Positions 9,595-18,001 of a DNA stretch of 64,000 bases are shown here, piece by piece. Origin of the DNA: Devosia geojensis. GTDB taxonomy: Bacteria; Pseudomonadota; Alphaproteobacteria; Rhizobiales; Devosiaceae. Position 1 is the stretch's first letter; every line of letters starts with the position of its first letter. The stretch lies in assembly GCF_000969415.1 (NCBI RefSeq), contig NZ_JZEX01000108.1:62001-126000 (forward strand), given 5' to 3'. Both the position numbers and the translations under genes were made by a program. Below the pieces are notes generated by a model, which was not told the DNA's origin, did no database searches, and was given only the letters and a program-made list of their open reading frames with translations.

Positions 9595-10455
9595 TCAGTC
9601 GGACCAATAGAGGGCATCCGGATTGCGCACGAAAACGGTCTCGTGGCAATGCCGGGGCAGGGCGTCGAGGGCGAGCGCGACGAGGTCATCCTCCTCGGGC
9701 ATCGCCTCGAAGAGCTCGGTATGCGGCCAGTCGCTGCCCCAGAGCAGCCGCTCGGGGTGGGTGGCGGCAAGACCCGCAACGACCTCGCGATAGCCGTCGC
9801 GGCGCGTATTGTCGCGCAGCCGATAGGGCGCGGTGATCTTGAGAAGCACGGTTCCGCCGTCCAGCACGCGCCGCAGGGCCGCCAAAACATTGCCTGGCTC
9901 ATCGAGTGGCATGAAGGCAAGGTGATCGATCACGGCGGTCAGACCCGTCCGGCGCCCGATGCCGGCGACCACATCGAGGCTGTTCGGCTTGACCTGGAAC
10001 TGAAGATGCCATCCGTGCCGGGCGATGCGGGGACCAAGAGCCTCGATCGCCTCCAGCCCGATGCCTGCCTTGTTGGTCAGGTTGATCCGGATGCCGCGCA
10101 CGCCGAGGCGGCGAAGGCGGGCAAGTTCGGCATCGCCCGCCGTTCCGTCGATGACGACGACGCCGCGCAGGCGCTTGGGTTCGGCCGCGAGCGCGGTCAG
10201 CAGCACGCTGTTGTCGAGCCCGTAGACGCTCGGTTGCACGACGATGCCGCGCGCGATGTTGAAGCTTTCCGCCAGCGCCAGCCAGCCCGCCAGTGTCTCG
10301 GGTCGCGGCGTATAGCTGCGCACGGCGGCCAGGGGGGCGTCTGCGGCAAAGACGTGCAGATGGCTGTCGCAGGTGCCGTCGGGCAGCTTGATGCCCGCGC
10401 GGTTGCGTAGCGGCCTCGGCGGCAGGCAGAGCGCGGCTTCGGTCAAGCTAGCCAT
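9595..10455 (-). CDS. Amidohydrolase-2 family protein, probable sugar lactonase/isomerase
   Basis: A 286-residue TIM-barrel metal-dependent hydrolase of the Amidohydrolase_2 family (LigI and D-galactarolactone isomerase group). The metal-site motif DSHLHVF is near residue 29; VIDHLAFMP and LLWGSDWPHTE carry later active-site His and Asp. The start MASLTEA overlaps the end of the dehydratase gene by 8 bases. Placement before an IlvD-type dehydratase suggests lactone opening between sugar oxidation and dehydration; members of this family also isomerise lactones. Exact substrate unknown. Confidence 0.75.
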   Translation of the reverse strand: MASLTEAALCLPPRPLRNRAGIKLPDGTCDSHLHVFAADAPLAAVRSYTPRPETLAGWLALAESFNIARGIVVQPSVYGLDNSVLLTALAAEPKRLRGVVVIDGTAGDAELARLRRLGVRGIRINLTNKAGIGLEAIEALGPRIARHGWHLQFQVKPNSLDVVAGIGRRTGLTAVIDHLAFMPLDEPGNVLAALRRVLDGGTVLLKITAPYRLRDNTRRDGYREVVAGLAATHPERLLWGSDWPHTELFEAMPEEDDLVALALDALPRHCHETVFVRNPDALYWSD

Positions 10456-12148
10456 CGACTCCGTCCTGCAGGAAATCGAAGTCGACGCCGTCATCGGCCT
10501 GCATCACGTGCTCCTGGTAGAGACGGGCGTAGCCCCGACGCTCAGCGGAGGGGCGCGGCTCCAGCGCCGCCATGCGGGCCTCCAGTTCTTCGGGGGGAAC
10601 CAGAAGCTCGAGCCGGCGCGCCGGCACGTCCAGGCGAATGCGGTCGCCGGTCCTGACGATGGCCAGCGGCCCTCCGTCGGCGGCCTCGGGCGTGACGTGC
10701 AGAATGACGGTGCCGAAGGCGGTGCCGCTCATGCGCGCGTCGGAAATGCGCACCATGTCCTTGACGCCTTGCCGCGCCAGGTGGCGAGGAATGGGGATGT
10801 AACCGGCCTCGGGCATCCCCGGCGCGCCCTTGGGGCCGGCATTGCGCAGCACGAGAACGTCGTCGGCGGCGATGGCGAGGGTTTCGTCGTCGTCGAGACG
10901 GCGCGTCATGTCCTCGACGGATTCGAAGACGACCGCACGGCCTTCATGGACCTGCAGGGCGGGAGACGCCGCCGAATGCTTGATGACGGCGCCGCGCGGG
11001 GCAAGATTGCCCGAGAGCACGGCAATCGCGCCGGTTTCCGACACGGGCTGCGTACGGCGGCGGATGATGTGCTCTTCGTGGCGGGCAGGCAGTTTCGCGA
11101 CGGCGTCCGCGATGGTCCCGCCGAAAGCACGCGGCGCGGAAAGGTCCAGTACGTCCGCGATCTCGGAGAGAAGCCGCGGCACGCCGCCGGCTGCGTGGAA
11201 CTCGCCCATATAGGCGACGCCCGAAGGTTTGAGGTCCACCAGCACGGGCACCTCGCGCCCCAGCCTGTCGAGTTCGGCCATGTCGAGCTTGCGGCCAAGT
11301 CGACCGTAGACGGCCGCCAGATGCACCACCGCATTGGTCGATCCGCCGAGCGCCTGCAGCACGGCAAGGCCATTGCGCAGGGCAGACGGCGTCAGCACTT
11401 CGGCCGCCGTCGGGCCATCATGCGCCATGGCCACCGCGGCCCGGCCGGTTTCTTCTGCGATGCGCACCCGCTCGGCAGAAGTTGCCGGCGCCGACCCGGA
11501 CATCGGAAGCGCCAACCCCATCGCTTCGACGAGGCAGGCCATGGTGGAAGCCGTGCCCATCACGGTACAGGTGCCGACCGAACTCACCAGCCGCCCGTTG
11601 ATCTCGCCGATCTCCTCGCCGTCGATTGTGCCAGCGCGGTACTGGCCCCATATGCGCCGGCAATCGGTGCAGGCCCCCAGCCGCTCGCCGCGATGGTTGC
11701 CGGTCTCCATCGGCCCGGTGGGCAGGATGATGGCCGGCACCTCGCTGCTGGCCGCCGCCATCATCTGGGCGGGGATGGTCTTGTCGCACCCGCCGATCAG
11801 GATGACCGCATCCATGGGCTGGGCGCGCACCATCTCCTCGGTTTCCATGGCCATCAAATTGCGCAGGAACATGGACGTAGGCGCCGCGAAGCTCTCGTGG
11901 ATCGACATGGTCGGGAAGACCATGGGCATGCCGCCCGCCAGCATCACGCCGCGCTTGGCCGCTTCGATCAGTTGCGGCACGTTGCCGTGGCATGGGTTGT
12001 AGTCGGAATAGGTGTTGGCGATGCCGACGATCGGCCTGTCGAGCGCGTCGTCGGAATACCCCATGGCCTTAATGAAGGCCTTGCGCAGGAAGAGCGAGAA
12101 TTCCTCGTCCCCATAGCTCGTCAGTCGCCTGCGAAGTCCGCGCGTCAA
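10448..12148 (-). CDS. IlvD/Edd-family sugar-acid dehydratase (arabonate/xylonate type)
   Basis: A 566-residue Fe-S dehydratase. The three cluster-related cysteines are in NPCHGN, GGCDKT and GACTDC; GSTNAVVHLAA is another family landmark. Length and motifs fit the pentonate/hexonate dehydratases in the IlvD superfamily; the catabolic neighbours argue against branched-chain amino acid synthesis. A TTG start is chosen because a GGGAGGT ribosome site sits just upstream and the overlapping ATG runs into a stop in its own frame; a longer in-frame ATG at 12205 has no such site. First gene of a minus operon continuing to the lactonase, DapA-like and SDR genes. Product would be a 2-keto-3-deoxy acid. 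Confidence 0.85.
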   Translation of the reverse strand: MTRGLRRRLTSYGDEEFSLFLRKAFIKAMGYSDDALDRPIVGIANTYSDYNPCHGNVPQLIEAAKRGVMLAGGMPMVFPTMSIHESFAAPTSMFLRNLMAMETEEMVRAQPMDAVILIGGCDKTIPAQMMAAASSEVPAIILPTGPMETGNHRGERLGACTDCRRIWGQYRAGTIDGEEIGEINGRLVSSVGTCTVMGTASTMACLVEAMGLALPMSGSAPATSAERVRIAEETGRAAVAMAHDGPTAAEVLTPSALRNGLAVLQALGGSTNAVVHLAAVYGRLGRKLDMAELDRLGREVPVLVDLKPSGVAYMGEFHAAGGVPRLLSEIADVLDLSAPRAFGGTIADAVAKLPARHEEHIIRRRTQPVSETGAIAVLSGNLAPRGAVIKHSAASPALQVHEGRAVVFESVEDMTRRLDDDETLAIAADDVLVLRNAGPKGAPGMPEAGYIPIPRHLARQGVKDMVRISDARMSGTAFGTVILHVTPEAADGGPLAIVRTGDRIRLDVPARRLELLVPPEELEARMAALEPRPSAERRGYARLYQEHVMQADDGVDFDFLQDGVDG

Positions 12149-12360
12149 ACCATACCTCCCGGCGGATCTCCGCTGTTCATGTCCCGGGCATTCCAACAGG
12201 GGCATCTCAGATTGTCAATAAAAAACCCGGATAGGCATTTCCCGAGGCCATATACCCTCTCGAAAAATCGCCGGAAAATTCTTGACTCCTGCCTCTCCGT
12301 TGGGATTGGCGATGTGCACTGTCTGTGCAATATTATTGATAAAAATCACGGAGTCGGATT
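12149..12360. promoter_or_regulatory. Divergent promoter region with two putative GntR operators
   Basis: AT-rich 212-base gap between the dehydratase operon and the Gfo/Idh-regulator operon. TTGTCAATAA lies at 12212-12221 and TTATTGATAA (inverse orientation) at 12334-12343; both match the consensus TTRTCRATAA that recurs at 15800-15917. On the minus strand TTGACA (12213-12218), 17 bases, TGGAAT (12190-12195) could be the dehydratase promoter, with the first site over the -35 box. The second site lies 17 bases before the Gfo/Idh start. No other structure was seen. Confidence 0.5.
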
Positions 12361-13359
12361 TTGAAGGTTGGAGTGATCGGCGCAGGCTGGGTGACACAGT
12401 ACCACTTGCCCGGATGGCGGGCGCGCCCGGATGCGCGCGTGGTTGCGATCTGCGATCCCGATATCGCCGCCGCGCAGGCGCGCGCCGAAGCGTTCGGCAT
12501 ACCGGCGGTTTATGAGAGCGCCGATGCGATGCTGGCCGGGGAGGCGCTCGATTGCCTCGATGTCTGCTCTCCGCGCGAAAGCCACCCCGCCGACGTGCGT
12601 CGCGGCTTGGCGAACGGACTTGCCGTGCTCTGCCAGAAGCCCTTGGCCCCGACGCTGCCTGCAGCGGTGCGACTCGTCGCCGAGATCGGCGATGCCCGCG
12701 TGATGGTTCACGAGAACTGGCGCTTCCGGCCCTACTATCGCCGGCTGCACGGATGGTTGGGCGAGGGGGCGGTCGGCTCGGTTCGCGCGGTGCGGCTCGA
12801 ATTCCACTCGAGCGGCATGCTGCCCGACGAGACGGGCGCACGGCCGGCGCTTGTGCGCCAACCTTTCTTTCGTCGGCTCGAGCGGCTGCTGGTGATGGAG
12901 GTGCTGATCCACCACATCGACACCTTGCGCTTCCTTCTGGGAGAGCTCGATCTCGAGAGCGCGTGGCTGTCGCGCAGCAATGACGAGATCGTGGGCGAGG
13001 ACGTGGCGATCCTGCGCCTCAGGCGGCGCATCGATGGGGCTCCAGTCGATATCTGGGGCAACCTTGCCGTTCACGGAGCCCCGCCCGCGCCCGTCGATCG
13101 GCTGTGGATCCATGGAGAGGCAGCAACGGCGCAGCTCGACGGGACGGACCTTCGTTTGATCGGGCCGAAGGAGAGGACGGAGCGGTTCGATCCCGCGACG
13201 AGCTATCAGGCCGCCTATAGCGATGCCATCGCCCATTTCCTCGACTGCCTTCGCGAGGGCAGTCCGTTCGAGACCAATCCGGTGGACAATCTGGAGACGC
13301 TGCGCATCGTCGAGGCGGCCTACGCCACGAGTGGATTTCAAGCTACCCGGCAAAGCTGA
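12361..13359 (+). CDS. Gfo/Idh/MocA-family oxidoreductase
   Basis: A 332-residue NAD(P)-dependent oxidoreductase. The Rossmann motif VIGAGWV is at the N-terminus; the catalytic Lys of the family's EKP motif appears as CQKPLAP (about residue 98); a histidine-rich LIHHIDTLRF lies in the substrate domain. Translation starts at TTG, seven or so bases after a GGAG site. It faces the sugar-acid operon and precedes the GntR gene by under 45 bases, so oxidation of a monosaccharide or glycoside released in this pathway is the likely role. The substrate is not identifiable from sequence alone. Confidence 0.8.
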   Translation: MKVGVIGAGWVTQYHLPGWRARPDARVVAICDPDIAAAQARAEAFGIPAVYESADAMLAGEALDCLDVCSPRESHPADVRRGLANGLAVLCQKPLAPTLPAAVRLVAEIGDARVMVHENWRFRPYYRRLHGWLGEGAVGSVRAVRLEFHSSGMLPDETGARPALVRQPFFRRLERLLVMEVLIHHIDTLRFLLGELDLESAWLSRSNDEIVGEDVAILRLRRRIDGAPVDIWGNLAVHGAPPAPVDRLWIHGEAATAQLDGTDLRLIGPKERTERFDPATSYQAAYSDAIAHFLDCLREGSPFETNPVDNLETLRIVEAAYATSGFQATRQS

Positions 13360-13398
13360 TAGAAACGCGACAGTAAACCCTGCACCCTGGATGTGCCG

Positions 13399-14055
13399 AT
13401 GATGAGCGAGCTTGACCGCACCGAGCACGAGGACGAGCGCATCGTGCGCGCGCTGGAAGAAGACATCATCTTCGGCCGGCTGGCGCCCGGCACGCGGCTG
13501 ACCGAGGATTCCCTGCTCTCGCGGTTTCCGGTTACCCGCCATTTCGTGCGCCAGGCCCTGGTGCAGCTCGAGCAGATGGGCGTCGTGGTGCGCGAGCGCA
13601 ACAAGGGCGCGACCGTCCGCTCGCTCACGGCCGACGAAGTGCGCCAGATCTATGCCGTTCGCGAACTGGTGCAACGACAGGCGGCCTTGCTCATTCCTCT
13701 GCCCGCTCGGCAATCGCTGATCGACGAACTGTTGGCGATCCACAAGGAGCATGGCGAGCACATCGAATCCGGATATCTGCGCGGCGTGCACGAGACCAAT
13801 GACCGCTTCCATCTCACCCTGTTCGGGGCGTGCGGCAACAAGTACCTGGTTCAGACGATCGAGCTCTACATGCGCTTCAGCCTGCCGGTCCGCGCCAACT
13901 CCATGTCCGATCGGTCGGCGCTCGATATCGCCCACAGCCAGCACGCCCTGATGATCGAGATGCTGAAAGGCCGGGATAACTGGGTCCTCGCCCAGCTCTG
14001 CGTCGACCACCTCCAGCCGAGCAAGAAGCGCTACATCGAACTCGTCGAAACCTGA
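13399..14055 (+). CDS. GntR-family regulator with FCD-type ligand domain
   Basis: A 218-residue regulator (a GTG six bases upstream or an ATG three bases downstream are alternative starts; no strong ribosome site distinguishes them). The N-terminal winged helix includes LAPGTRLTEDSLLSRF and VTRHFVRQALVQLEQMG; residues from about 85 form an all-helical FCD domain with possible metal-ligand residues in ETNDRFH and SQHALM. FCD regulators usually bind small acids or sugar acids and repress catabolic genes. Located between two divergent promoter regions that share a palindromic motif, it is the best candidate to bind them. Confidence 0.8.
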   Translation: MMSELDRTEHEDERIVRALEEDIIFGRLAPGTRLTEDSLLSRFPVTRHFVRQALVQLEQMGVVVRERNKGATVRSLTADEVRQIYAVRELVQRQAALLIPLPARQSLIDELLAIHKEHGEHIESGYLRGVHETNDRFHLTLFGACGNKYLVQTIELYMRFSLPVRANSMSDRSALDIAHSQHALMIEMLKGRDNWVLAQLCVDHLQPSKKRYIELVET

Positions 14056-14062
14056 AAAACGA

Positions 14063-14091
14063 GGCGCCCGCCCGGGAGGAGGGCGGGCGCC
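14063..14091. terminator. Strong hairpin between convergent genes
   Basis: GGCGCCCGCCC (14063-14073) pairs perfectly with GGGCGGGCGCC (14081-14091) around a 7-base loop. Read on the minus strand the stem is followed by CTCGTTTTTC, so it is a rho-independent-like terminator for the GH39 transcript; it may also stop the GntR transcript from the other side. Confidence 0.75.
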
Positions 14092-14111
14092 GGGTGCCGC
14101 AGGCGCGAGTA

Positions 14112-15713
14112 TCACCACTCGAGCCGGAGGAGCGACACGCCTTGTCGCGGCAGCTGGACCGAGAGGACCGCCTTGCCGTCCTTCGCCTCGACCGTGCCCG
14201 TTTCCAGGGTTGCCAGTTTGCCCGCGGCCTCGAGCCGCGCGTAGTCGGCGCCCGTCACGTCCTGGGGCGAGCCCATCTGTTTCCAGACGCCGAAGGCGTT
14301 GGAATGATCCTTGTCCATGCGGTAATGACTGAGCGAGAGGTTGCCGGCCGGCAACCCCGCCAATGCCACCGACACGTTCGCTGCTCCATCCTCGACATCG
14401 TCGTCATGATAGTTCCAGACGAGAACGCTGACGCCCTTGTCGTCGCGCGTGGCGACGGCGTTGACGTCGGCCTGCTCGCGCACGCCGTGTTCGAGAATGG
14501 TCTGCAGGTCGAGGGCGTGGTCGCTCTTTGCCTCGATCCACTCGCCCTTGAGCATGCCGAGCATGCGGAAGGCATTGAGCACCGCTTTGTCGACGCCGTT
14601 GGTCGCGAGGTCGCGGAAGCCGTCGAACCAGGGCTGCTCTTCGAAGAGGAAGGCCCAGGTCACCGCGCCCTCGATCTCTATCCCCGCACGCTGTGAAATT
14701 TCGTACGTGCGCAGCATGCTTTCAACGACATATGCCCCGTAAAGGGGACCATTCCGGTAACCGTTCTGGGGGTGAATCCGCGCCGAACACGCTGCGCACC
14801 CTTCCGGATCGGACTCGCCGATCACCGTCGGCAGATGCCTGAGGGTCGGAAACTCGTTGACGATCGAAAGATTGGTCTCGATGTCCCGCAGCTGCTTGGC
14901 GACGCCCATGCGCACGTGGTCCTTCCAGATCACCGGATTGCCCTTGGCGTGGAAGGCGATGAAGTCGATGGGGCTGTCGTTCTCGACGACGAGCCGCAGG
15001 AATTCGCGCAGGAACGTTTGCGCGCGCGGGTTGGAGAACGCGCCGCAAGTATGCGGGCCGCCGACGCGGGCGCCGGGCAGGGCGCGTTTGATGGCCTTGG
15101 CAGTGACGTCGTAAAGCTCCCAGAACTGGGCCACGGTTCCCTTCCAATAGGCTCCGTCCGGCTCGTTCCACACCTCCCACGGCCATGACAGCACTTTTTC
15201 CTCACCGTAACGGTCGGCCAGGTGCCGCGCCCAGGCATGGATCAGCCCGCCCCACTTCTTGAGATCGTTGGGTGGCGCGGCCCAGCCGGTGGTGATCGTG
15301 CCGTAGTCGCCGCCGATGGACCATTTGTGCCGGTAAGGCCCCGGATCGTCGGAGAGAGCCTCCGGCGTGAACCCGACCTGGATGAGGGGAATGTTCCCGG
15401 CTTCGACATAGGCGTCGAAGATATTGTCCATGATCGTCCAGTCGTAGACCGGATTGCCGTTCGCATCTTCGGTATAGGCGTTGGTCGAGCCCCACTTGAG
15501 GGCATACTTGCCATCGCCCGAGGTCAGGAGATTATGGGTACGCACGCGCACCGGCTCGGGGCTGAGTTCCGTGAGCTCCTTCAGCAGCTTCTTGCCGTTC
15601 GCCGTATAGGTGTAGTTGGGCTCGTCGTACCCGAACCAGTTCCAGAGCGGCCGATAGGCGCCTCGGCTCGTGCCTGCGTCGACGTCGATGGTGACGTCAT
15701 ACGTCGTAGTCAT
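14112..15713 (-). CDS. GH39-type glycosidase (beta-xylosidase-like), cytoplasmic
   Basis: A 533-residue clan GH-A (beta/alpha)8 hydrolase. The acid/base is Glu184 in WEVWNEPD and the nucleophile candidate Glu300 in TVIGESDPEG, spacing and motifs as in GH39 (beta-xylosidases and alpha-L-iduronidases). There is no signal peptide, so it should act on oligosaccharides after uptake. The start MTTTYDV has a GGAG site. It is divergent from an Opp-type importer and shares its control region, which contains three copies of the putative GntR operator. Specificity within GH39 is not determined. Confidence 0.8.
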   Translation of the reverse strand: MTTTYDVTIDVDAGTSRGAYRPLWNWFGYDEPNYTYTANGKKLLKELTELSPEPVRVRTHNLLTSGDGKYALKWGSTNAYTEDANGNPVYDWTIMDNIFDAYVEAGNIPLIQVGFTPEALSDDPGPYRHKWSIGGDYGTITTGWAAPPNDLKKWGGLIHAWARHLADRYGEEKVLSWPWEVWNEPDGAYWKGTVAQFWELYDVTAKAIKRALPGARVGGPHTCGAFSNPRAQTFLREFLRLVVENDSPIDFIAFHAKGNPVIWKDHVRMGVAKQLRDIETNLSIVNEFPTLRHLPTVIGESDPEGCAACSARIHPQNGYRNGPLYGAYVVESMLRTYEISQRAGIEIEGAVTWAFLFEEQPWFDGFRDLATNGVDKAVLNAFRMLGMLKGEWIEAKSDHALDLQTILEHGVREQADVNAVATRDDKGVSVLVWNYHDDDVEDGAANVSVALAGLPAGNLSLSHYRMDKDHSNAFGVWKQMGSPQDVTGADYARLEAAGKLATLETGTVEAKDGKAVLSVQLPRQGVSLLRLEW

Positions 15714-16037
15714 CCGGTTTCTCCAGCCTCGTTGAGTCGGTCGCGTCGACGGCTCCGTGCCGGCCGCGCCATGGTCGCAACGTAACCCAGTCGCTACTTT
15801 TGTCAATAATACGAGCCGGTATTATCGGCGAAAGTTCGGTCGCACCGCTGCTATGGCGTATTTTCCTCCGTGTTTTGTCGATAATCGTATTGCCATTCAA
15901 TTGAGAATTGTCGATAAAGAAGGTGGACCGGCGCCATGGAGGATAATGGCGCCGCGTCTCCAACAGAGGGGAGCGGCGAGGGTGCGATGCCCGGACGCCG
16001 CCCAGCCCGCCGGGTGCGGGCGACAGGAGGAACGACC
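15714..16037. promoter_or_regulatory. Divergent promoter region with three putative GntR operators
   Basis: A 324-base gap between the GH39 gene and the importer operon. TTGTCAATAA is at 15800-15809 and TTGTCGATAA at 15875-15884 and 15908-15917; a half-site TTATCGG is at 15822-15828. A plus-strand promoter TTGCCA (15890-15895), 17 bases, GATAAA (15913-15918) overlaps the third site. A minus-strand promoter TTGACA (15801-15806), 16 bases, TACGTT (15779-15784) overlaps the first. The layout fits repression by the nearby GntR protein. The rest is the leader with an AGGAGG site at 16025-16030. Confidence 0.55.
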
Positions 16038-17942
16038 ATGATGTTCAAGACATTGGTCGCGGCAGCACTGGGCCTTGCCATGACGGTCCTGCCCGCCGCC
16101 GCGCAGGATTTCATCGCCGGCATACCGCGCAACGAAGCACTGATCATCCAGGGACCGGCGGCGCAGAACGCCGAGTGGTTCAATCTGTGGGCTCCGGGTG
16201 GCGGGGCCAGCAACAACGGGCTGCAGCAGCTGACCGCCGACACGTTCTGGTTCATCAACCCGGAAGGAACCGGGGACTCGGCCTGGACCAACGCGCTCGC
16301 CGCCGACCGTCCGCAGTATAATGAGGACTTCACCCAGATGACGGTGAAGCTCAAGGAAGGCATCTACTGGAGCGACGGCGTCGAGTTCACCGCTGACGAC
16401 GTGGTCTTTACCGTCGAGACGCAGATCGCCAATCCCGGCATGGGCTGGAGCGCGCCGTTCACCGTGAATGTCGAAAGCGTCGAGGCGCCTGATCCGCGCA
16501 CGGTCGTATTCAATCTCAATGCACCCAACTCGCGCTTCCATACGCTCTTTACCGTGCGCTGGAACGCCGCCTGGATCATGCCAAAGCATGTGTTCGAGGG
16601 TGTCGAGGACCCGCTGGCCTTCAACAACAACCCGCCGGTGTCGCTCTCGGCCTATGTGCTGCACAGCTACGACACGGCCGGCAACTGGGTGATCTGGAAG
16701 CTGCGCGACGATTGGGAGCGCACCTCCATCGGCCAGGAGCTCGAGGAAGCGCCGCAGGTCAAATACGTCGTCTACCGCAACGCCGGCAATCCGGACGCGC
16801 GCGTCATCGAGCAGATGAACCACAATCTCGACGTCATCAACGACATCGCGCCCGAGGGCATGTTCACCATCGCCCGCCAGGCCGGCGCCAACAGCGCCTA
16901 CTGGTTCGACGGCTTCCCCTTTGCCCATCCGGACCCGACCCTGCCGTCGGTCCTCTTCAACCACCAGGTCGAGCCGTTCGAGAACAGGGACGTGCGCTGG
17001 GCGCTGGCCTTGCTCATCGACATCCGCGCCGTCGCGATGGGCTCCTATCGCGGGGCTGCCAACCTTGCCGCGCTCTCGACGCCCCCGACCGGCACGGCGA
17101 TCGTGGACTACTATGAGCCGATGCAACAATGGCTGACCGATTTCGAACTCGATACCGGCTCGCGCAGCATCCGGCCCTATGATCCGACCACCGCCGACCA
17201 GATCGCCGCTCTCGTGCGTCCGCAATGGGGCGACGACATCCCCGACGACCCGGACCTCCTGAAGCGCATGTTCGGCTTCGGCTGGTGGAAGCAGGACATC
17301 CAGGCAGCGACGGAGCTCCTGCAGAAGGCTGGCTTCACCAAGCAGGGCAACCAGTGGATGAAGCCGGACGGCACGCCGTTCACCATCCGCCTGATGGTCG
17401 AGGGCGACAATATCCCGACGCTGGCGCGTGCCGGCACCATCATCGCTCAGCAATGGTCGATGGAGGGCATCCAGACGACGGTCGACGTCGCCGGCCCCAC
17501 CAACGGGCAGCGCCTCGGCGCCGGCGACTTCGAGGCGGCCATATACTGGACCGTCGAGACCTGGGGCGGCCACCCGGACCTCTCGTTCTTCCTCGAGAGC
17601 TACCACTCGGACTTCATCAAGCCGTTGGGCGAGGTGCAGCCGCCGCGCAACCTGCAACGTTGGCAGGACGAGCGGCTCGATGCCATCATCGAGACCAACC
17701 GGACCGTCGCTTTCGACGATCCCAAGGTTGCCGAGCTCGGTATCGAGTACCTGCAACTCGCCGTCGAGGAGATGCCGTTCATCCCGCTGATGGCCTACAA
17801 CAAGTTCGCCCCGTTCGATACGACCTACTGGACCGGATACCCGAGCGCGGCAAACCCCTATGCGGCCTCCGGTCCGTTCTGGTCGAACCTGCGCTACATG
17901 ATCGTGGCACTCGAGGCCAACCCGAACGCCCCGCAATCCTGA
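16038..17942 (+). CDS. Opp/Dpp-type (SBP family 5) binding protein, probably for oligosaccharides
   Basis: A 634-residue periplasmic binding protein with signal peptide MMFKTLVAAALGLAMTVLPA and cleavage near AAAQ-D. Family 5 features include LKEGIYWSDGVEFTADDVVF (about residues 105-125) and FNHQVEPFENRDVRWAL. It is some 100 residues longer than standard DppA/OppA, like the cellobiose- and xylo-oligosaccharide-binding members of this family. An excellent AGGAGG site precedes the ATG. First gene of the operon running to 21729. An oligosaccharide ligand is inferred from the divergent GH39 gene and from the ATPase type. Confidence 0.82.
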   Translation: MMFKTLVAAALGLAMTVLPAAAQDFIAGIPRNEALIIQGPAAQNAEWFNLWAPGGGASNNGLQQLTADTFWFINPEGTGDSAWTNALAADRPQYNEDFTQMTVKLKEGIYWSDGVEFTADDVVFTVETQIANPGMGWSAPFTVNVESVEAPDPRTVVFNLNAPNSRFHTLFTVRWNAAWIMPKHVFEGVEDPLAFNNNPPVSLSAYVLHSYDTAGNWVIWKLRDDWERTSIGQELEEAPQVKYVVYRNAGNPDARVIEQMNHNLDVINDIAPEGMFTIARQAGANSAYWFDGFPFAHPDPTLPSVLFNHQVEPFENRDVRWALALLIDIRAVAMGSYRGAANLAALSTPPTGTAIVDYYEPMQQWLTDFELDTGSRSIRPYDPTTADQIAALVRPQWGDDIPDDPDLLKRMFGFGWWKQDIQAATELLQKAGFTKQGNQWMKPDGTPFTIRLMVEGDNIPTLARAGTIIAQQWSMEGIQTTVDVAGPTNGQRLGAGDFEAAIYWTVETWGGHPDLSFFLESYHSDFIKPLGEVQPPRNLQRWQDERLDAIIETNRTVAFDDPKVAELGIEYLQLAVEEMPFIPLMAYNKFAPFDTTYWTGYPSAANPYAASGPFWSNLRYMIVALEANPNAPQS

Positions 17943-17949
17943 CCTTTCG

Positions 17950-17979
17950 GCCGGGCGGCTTCACAGCTGCCCGGCTTTT
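17950..17979 (+). terminator. Intra-operon hairpin after the binding-protein gene
   Basis: GCCGGGC (17950-17956) pairs with GCCCGGC (17969-17975) and is followed by TTTT. It lies in the 59-base gap between the binding-protein stop and the first permease, and could act as a partial terminator or 3'-end stabiliser that keeps binding-protein levels above those of the membrane parts. Confidence 0.6.
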
Positions 17980-18001
17980 CATCCCAAGCAGCGGTGAGCA
18001 G

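Noticed and set aside
15897-17936. 679-residue minus-strand frame opposite the binding-protein gene
   Set aside because: Antisense shadow; the plus frame has signal peptide, family motifs and ribosome site.
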